Shown here: positions 57,904 through 64,000 of the stretch, in pieces | How the letters are laid out: every line of letters begins with the position of its first letter | How positions within the stretch are numbered: position 1 is the stretch's first letter | NCBI GenBank assembly: GCA_032871835.1 | Contig: CM065299.1 | Coordinates: 83,457,652-83,521,651 of the forward strand | Source: Dipteronia dyeriana | Lineage: Eukaryota; Streptophyta; Magnoliopsida; Sapindales; Sapindaceae | Length of the DNA: 64,000 nt | Direction: 5' to 3' | Translations under genes and position numbers: made by a program | Notes under the pieces: model-generated | What the model was told of the DNA's origin: nothing | Database searches by the model: none | Seen by the model: only the letters and a program-made list of their open reading frames with translations

Positions 57904-58960
57904 ATGGCTGATAAATCTAATGTGAACTTGAGTGTTCCACTAGAGACTTCGAATGTTAATCCAAGTGTGGGATTAGACACTTCGGTTGTGAACTCTTTGC
58001 TTGTGGGCAAAGTGCCTATTGTGTGGGCAAAGTATGGCCACGACGACTCCAGCTATCAACTCATTCATGAGTAACATGCCAGATCTGGTGACAGGCCAGT
58101 ATGTGAGCCAAAGGAACGTTCCGATGGCAAATTCCTACATGAATTCAGTTTCATTACCGATAAATCATATGGAGAAGCCTGACAAGTTCAATGGACCGAA
58201 CTTCAAGTGGTGGTAGTAAAATATGTTATTTTATTTGACCATACTGAACCTTGCTAGGCTCTTGACTGAAGAAGCTCTTAAACCCAATAGTGGTAAAGAA
58301 CAGGATCTTCAGGTATGGAAGGCTATAGATGCATGGAACCATTCAGATTTTCTATGCCGAAACTACATACGGAACGGGATGTCAGATTCAATGTATAGCG
58401 TATATTCTTTGAAGAAAACAACCAAAGAACTATAAGAGTCAGTAGACTAGAAATACAAAACTGAGGATGCTCGATCCAAAAAGTTTATTGTAGGCCGGTT
58501 TGTTGAATACAAGATGGGGGACTCCAAACCAGTTATGAGTCAAGTCCAAGAGCTTTAGGTGATTCTGTATGAGATTCATGCAGAAGGGATAACCCTGAGT
58601 AAAACCTTCCAGGTGGCTGCAATCATTAAGAAGCTGCCTCCTTCATGGAAGGCATTCAAGTACTATCTCAAACAGAGGCGAAAGGAGATGAAGATCGAGG
58701 ATCTCATACTCAAGCTTCCTATTGAAGAAGATCATAAAAAGTATGAGAAGAATGATGATAGTCTAAATGAAGCAAAAACTAATGTCATTGAACATGGGCA
58801 AAGTTAAAAATTTAAGAAGAACAAGTCCAGAAAAGGATCCAAATTAGGTCCAAAGGGAGGAGTTTCCAAGAAGCCAAAATTTCAAGGGAAGTGCTTCAAC
58901 TATGACAAGTTGGGTCACAAATCTTCTGAGTGCAGGTTACCAAAGAAGAAAAAGAACCAC
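57904..58960 (+). pseudogene. Element H gag, degenerate
   Basis: Starts MADKSNVNLSVPLETSNVNP at 57904, shifts frame near 57990, then reads PINHMEKPDKFNGPNFKWW, the classic Copia Gag opening, to a TAG at 58214. Further pieces at 58223-58435 and 58559-58807 follow the UBN2-type Gag (LYEIHAEGITLSKTFQVAAI, KKLPPSWKAFKYYLKQRRKE). The zinc knuckle near 58890-58935 is CFNYDKLGHKSSEC with the second Cys changed to Tyr. Stops and the knuckle change indicate loss of function. Confidence 0.87.
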
Positions 58961-60240
58961 GAGGCAAACGTGGTTGATGGGGTTTCAAAAGAGGTCTTAG
59001 AGATCAATATTTCTACAGTTGTGACAGAAGAAAACTTGGTCGGGACAAATCCGAGGGAATGGTGGTTAGATACTAGAGCCACATGACATATATACTATGA
59101 TAGAGAGATGTTTAATACGTATGAAAATGGAGAATGAAGAAAAGTTATATATGGGCAACTCAGCCACATCTGATGTGAAAGGATGTGGTCAAGTCATTCT
59201 CAAGATGACCTCTGGTATAACCCTGAGCTTGAACAATGTGCTGTATGTACCTAATATCCGTAAGAACTTGGTGTCATGGGTTCAAGATGGTGTTTGAATC
59301 AAACAAAGTAGTTTTATTTAAGCAAGGAACTTATGTGGGTAGAGGATATGTAACTGAAGGGCTTTTTAAGCTTAATGTATCTGTTGTTATCAATGAAGAT
59401 AATGTTTTAGTTTATTTGTTTGAGTCTTTCAATTTATGGCATGGTAGACTAAGACATGTTAATTATGATACTTTGCGTAGATTAATTAATTTAAATTATA
59501 TTCTCACTTTCAATATTGATCCCAAACATAAGTGTGAAGTTTGCATTGAAGCAAAACTAACAAGGTTATCATTTCAAAGTATTGAAAGAAAACCTGAATC
59601 CCTTGATTTAATTAACAGTGATATATGTGACTTAAAATTTGTTCAAACAAGAGGTGACAACAAATATTTCATCACATTTATAGATGATAGCATAAAATAC
59701 TGCTATGTATATTTTTTGAAAAGCAAGGATGAAGCTATAGAGAAGTTTAGTCTCTATACAGCTAAAGTTGAGAATCAACTCAACAAGAAAATCAAGGTAC
59801 TAAGAAATGACCGAGGTAGTGAGTATGAAACACCATTTGGTGAATTTCGTGCATAACATGGAATTATATATCAAACCACTGAACCATATTCTCCTCAACA
59901 AAACGGTATTCAAAACTAAAAAATCGTACCTTGAAAGAAATGATGAATGTAATGCTTATAAGTTCTTTATTGCCACAGAACATGTGGGGCGATGCTATAT
60001 TGTCTAGTAATTACTTGCTAAATAAGGTACCTCATAAGAAAGTAAAAAAGACCTCATATGAGCTATGGAAAGGAAGAAAGCATTCCTATAAATTCTTACA
60101 AATGTGGAGGTGTCTTGTCAAAGTGGTTGTACCTACATCTAAAAAGGTGAAGATAGATCTAAAACCGTTGATTGCATTTTCATTAGATATGCACATAACA
60201 GTAGTGCTTATCAATTTTTGGTGTAAAAGTCTGACATCCT
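58961..60240 (+). pseudogene. Element H protease and integrase, degenerate
   Basis: The protease motif near 59060 is WWLDTRAT, where D-S-G is normal. 59097-59297 continues the domain ([16 protein letters not shown]). Integrase in 59236-59856 has the pre-integrase block LWHGRLRHVNYDTLRRL, zinc-binding KCEVCIEAKLTRLSF, then LDLINSDICDLK, YFITFIDDSIKYCYVYFLKS and KKIKVLRNDRGSEYE. The block that should carry the catalytic Glu reads PQQNGIQN*, so Glu is lost. Later frames (59931-60242) read LPQNMWGDAILSSNYLLNKV. Confidence 0.86.
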
Positions 60241-60439
60241 AGATATATACAAAAACACAATAATAGAATCTAGAAATGCATCGTTCTTTGAAGATGTATT
60301 TTCATGTAAATTCAATGATGAAGCAAGTTCGTCAAAACGAACACATGTTGAAAGTTGTGAGGACCAAGAACAAGAAGTTGAGGATGAACCTAGAGGTAGC
60401 AAAAAAGCTAGGGCAGAAACATCTTTCGGTCTAGATTTT

Positions 60440-61900
60440 CTGACCTATTTGCTAGAAGATGATCCTTGATCCTTTAAAGAAGCGGTGAGCTCTTCAAAAG
60501 GACTCTTGTGGAAAGAGGCTATCCATAACGAAATTGATTCCATTCTCTAAAATCATACTTGGGAATTAGTGGACCTTCCTCCGGAATGTAAACCACTATG
60601 GTCCAAATGGATTTTCAAGAGGAAAATGAAAGCGGATGGATGAATTGATAAGTATAAGGCTAGACTTGTAATTAAATGTTACAATCAACGAGAAGGCATA
60701 AATTACTTTGACACGTATTCTTTTGTGACGAGAATAACTTCCATTAGGATGATTCTTGCAATTACAGCTTTACGAAATCTTGAAGTACATCAAATGGATG
60801 AGAAAACAACTTTCTTGAATGGAGAACTAGATGAAAATAGTTAAATGGAACAATCTTTTCGCTTCAGAGCAAGGAAAGAAAGTTTGTAAGTTGGTTAAGT
60901 CTTTATATGGTCTAAAGTAAGCAGCAAAACAACGGCATGAGAGATTTGACAATGTTATGATGTCAAATGGTTTTAAGATCAACGAATGTGATAAATGTGT
61001 TAACATTAAAGTCACCGGAAATGGATATGTCATTTTGTGTCTTTACATTGATAACATGTTAATTGTTGATAGTGATGATAAAATTATCAAATCTACCAAG
61101 GATATGTTGAAATCAAGATTTGATATGAATGATATGGGACCAACTGATGTAATGTTAGGAATGAAAAACTCAAGAAAATCGAACGGACTCATTCTAAGTC
61201 AGTCACACTATGTCGACATGATTCTTGAAAAATTTAACAAAAATGATTATGGAATATCCAGAACACCAGTATATACAAATCTACACCTATCCAAGAATAA
61301 AGGTGAGAGCGTCTATCAACTAGAATATTCTAGAGTGATAGGAAGTTTGACATACTTAACAAGTTGTACAAGACCAGTTAAAGCTAATGTAGTCAACAAA
61401 TTAAGTAGATATACGAGTAATCCAGAAACTAATCATTGGAAACGAATAGTAAGAGTATGAAGTACTTGTGATACACTCATAATTATAGGATGCATTATAT
61501 CAGATATCTTGTAGTCTTAAAAAGATACACTGATGCAAACAAGATATCTGATATGAAAGATTCAAAATCCACTAGTGGGTATGTATTCACACTAGGAGGT
61601 GAGGCTGTATCTTGGAAATCTTCCAAATATAATGAAATATGAGGAAGTCTGAATAGTTACACCAATTCTTAAAGGACATTCTAAGATGGCCAAAGCCTGT
61701 GCCAACGATTTGCATCCACTGTGATATTTAATCAGCTATAGAAAGAGCACAGAGCAACATGTTTAATGGGAAGTCTTGATATATAAGTCGAATACATAAT
61801 ACCATTACACAACTACTCTAAACTGGAGCTATCTCTATTGACTATATAAAGTTAAAAGATAACATTACGGATCTGTTAACCAAAGGGTTAAATAGAGAGT
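60440..61900 (+). pseudogene. Element H reverse transcriptase and RNase H, degenerate
   Basis: RT reads WKEAIHNEIDSIL, NHTWELVDLPP, KWIFKRKMKADG and LRNLEVHQMDEKTTFLNGEL, then the open piece 60957-61460 with LCLYIDNMLIVDSDDKIIKS. The catalytic YVDD is YIDN (second Asp to Asn, 61050-61055), so polymerase activity should be lost. RNase H follows near 61530-61640 ([20 protein letters not shown], then [12 protein letters not shown]). A terminal block with LLTKGLNRELVE-like sequence lies near 61875-61905. Stops occur at several positions. Confidence 0.87.
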
Positions 61901-62447
61901 TAGTTGAGACATCATCATGGGGAATGAGACTAAAGCCATGAAATAAAAAGTTGATACAATGGAAACTCAACCTAGTTGAATGGAGATCCTAAGGTCTATG
62001 TTCAATGGGACAACCAAGTTGTAAGGCTTAGATGGATAACTGTGGGGGGTTACTCTACAGTTTATTCCTATGATGAAATAGTGATGCCCGAAGGGAAATG
62101 TTAAGTTATGTTTTTAATGATTCTTATGCATTGGATCGCTAAGCATAGAAATACGAGCAGGGTACGACTCTCATAGAACCAGGTACATGTTCATGGCCAA
62201 AACGAACATAAAAGGAGAACCAAATTGGGTCTGGAAAATGCCTGTGTGAGGTGTGCTATCGTTTAAATAAAACGACAGAACAATTCAAGGATATCTCATC
62301 TACTGATCATCCATTAAATTTAGTATGCCTTTTACAAGGGAAGGTTTAAAGGGTAACACCTACCTATCCTATGCAGTTTCGACAATTTGAACTTACCAAA
62401 ACTCTTCTCTCGTGTCTCTTAGGTCAATTTTCATTCATGTGGGGGAT

Positions 62448-62758
62448 TGTTGGAAAATTGTGATAAACTAGCGGTTTGATAACATTATTTGAGTATGATC
62501 GGTTTCATGAAAATGAAAGATCAATGTATATTCGAATTCTCCGTCGTGAGAGCTTCAAAATAGAATACTCAAAGCCATAAATCGATTAATAGATGAATGA
62601 GAAATTGAGTCTCAAAGTGAGCTCATTGTGTAGGGAAAATATGCATCCATATTGGTTGGGTAAAACACTTATATGTAGTATAAGTAGTTGTGTGATAGTA
62701 GCTTATCAACATGTGTAGCATAAACGCTCTCTCTCACGCATGTAGGGGGAAATACCCA

Positions 62759-62800
<42 letters not shown>

Positions 62801-63592
62801 GCAAAATCATGGATCTCGAACCTTCGATTGCATGACTCATAGGTGGGCGCGTCCTGCGTACACGAAATGCCGCTCCGGTTGGACCATGAGTGTACAATTG
62901 AATTTTTGCTACTATTTTGAATTTATTTTTTCCTAAATCAGTTCATTGATAAGGAAAGACTTAATTATTTTTCCTAAATCAAACATTTTAAATGAATAAT
63001 AAGGAAAAAGATAATTTCGTTTTGGTTAAGGAAATAAAGGAAATAATTGATTTCCGTTTTGGATTCTGATACTTACTTGATCACTAAGTAATCAGAATTA
63101 GTGATCATTTTAGATTCTGATATTTACTTGATCACTAAGTGATCAGTATCAATGATCAATCAGGAATAAATCTTTTAGAATATTATTATTTAATTAAATT
63201 TCCTTTATCATTTAAAATGTACCTATCAAGTAATTTACAAATCAATCTCTTTGATTTCGGTTTTATATGAAACCCAAGTCTACACTTCATTATATACAAT
63301 TGTAAAAGTCACGAAATCAGAGTGGTAGGCTTTCTCTTCGCTTGTTCTTCTTTTTCTGTGCTTGGCAAGTTCGAACATAATTTGTGTTCGCTGAGAGTGG
63401 TTGTGCTTCACACTTTCACTATTAAACCGTTGTATCCTGGAAGACAATCACTATACACATACGATGTTATATACAACGAAATTGTCTTAAGGACACCGTG
63501 TGAGACACGGGCCTCAATTTCCACAATCTTTTATTTCTGTTTGTTATTTTCTACAGATTCGAACCAGATTGTTTTTTATTTACAAAGAACAC
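62448..63592 (+). repeat. 3' LTR of element H, 3' end truncated or diverged
   Basis: Starts TGTTGGAAAATTGTG after the polypurine tract. It includes a run of 39 G (62761-62799) and a ~50-bp duplication around GATCACTAAGT(A/G)ATCAG (63070-63150). Similarity to the 5' side ends at about 63592. Confidence 0.82.
62761..62799 (+). repeat. Poly(G) tract of 39 bases
   Basis: An uninterrupted run of G inside the 3' LTR of H, at the position where the 5' LTR has only GAGGGGGTG or GGAGGGTG. Confidence 0.95.
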
Positions 63593-64000
63593 AAAATTCC
63601 ATGTTTTCTAGTTAGGTGCACCAAATCCAGGAGTATATTCTATATAGGTCTCACAATCTCACTTCAACAGCCCACATCGACCGAACCTGCCGCTACTTAT
63701 CGACAACTACTTTCCAACAATTGATTTCTATTCATAAAAATGTATGGCAACAAAGAAGTAGCATGTTGAAATTTGTCTGCCAAATATATAAATACATAGA
63801 TGGCTAGTCCTGTCAATTATTGAATCTTTGGTCCAGAACCCAACTAGATCAACTCATCGGTCACCCCCCTGTAAAGTAGTAAAGGAGAAAATATACATGA
63901 TGATTGATGAACCACCGGTGAGCAAAAGATAGATGCTAGGTGGGTGGTGGATGAGCAAGTGTTCATGCCTACTTCTCTCCATTCATTGGAGAGAAATGTA
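63593..64000. other. Right flank, no feature recognised
   Basis: Mixed-composition sequence with short frames lacking any recognisable domain (63500-63807). Confidence 0.6.

Larger units (their letters stand above)
56497..63592 (+). mobile_element. Element H: degenerate Copia retrotransposon
   Basis: Order Gag, protease, integrase, RT, RNase H identifies Ty1/copia. The LTR-related parts are 56497-57443 (5', lacking the first ~330 bp) and 62448-63592 (3', starting TGTTGG after the polypurine tract ATGTGGGGGAT). No matched flanking duplication was found, in line with truncated ends. Many stops, frameshifts and active-site changes. Confidence 0.85.

Overview
This window is nuclear DNA from a flowering plant, most likely a eudicot: AT-rich, spliceosomal introns, and almost wholly built of nested transposable elements of plant lineages. 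I cannot name the species. The only host gene I can support is a membrane-anchored ubiquitin-fold protein (MUB) gene on the minus strand. Its first coding exon (12242-12374) and second coding exon (453-623) are separated by an intron of about 11.6 kb. The last exon is not visible and probably lies left of base 1.

Layout. 1-979 and 10977-13480: MUB exons, introns and 5' region, with a small hAT-like MITE at about 10975-11756. 980-10971: element C, a Ty3/gypsy chromovirus (+, target duplication GATTA) inside the MUB intron, carrying a complete hAT transposon (6215-9843, target duplication CTTTGAAG) in its integrase. 13.48-16.48 kb: a decayed Mutator-like element with an antisense ULP1-type protease remnant and three minisatellite arrays built on GTTACATG. 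17028-27578: element A (-, target duplication CAGCT), an LTR element with 2.6-kb LTRs, a long Gag and an extra ORF, but no pol. 28839-49043: element D (-), a gypsy element with gag and protease remnants. It is split by element E (30204-47329, +, target duplication AGTGT), a Tat-type gypsy with a second RNase H-like domain and an antisense ORF. E is itself split by element F (32862-37382, target duplication AGACG) and by LTR-like sequence G (from 41522). 49361-53562: a CACTA element (target duplication ACC) without transposase, holding an LTR-like insertion. About 54.2-56.4 kb: an element with inverted repeats of about 215 bp, containing two smaller MITE-like pieces. About 56.5-63.6 kb: element H, a Copia element with damaged gag-pol and two partial LTRs.

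Boundaries of C, hAT, A, D, E, F and CACTA rest on terminal motifs plus flanking duplications read directly from the sequence. Every transposon ORF is broken by stops or frameshifts or lacks essential domains, so none looks autonomous now. No tRNA, rRNA or CRISPR was recognised. The least ordinary items are the MUB intron, the pol-less element A, the MULE with its ULP1 remnant and arrays, and the chimeric left LTR of F. No clearly new biological system stands out.
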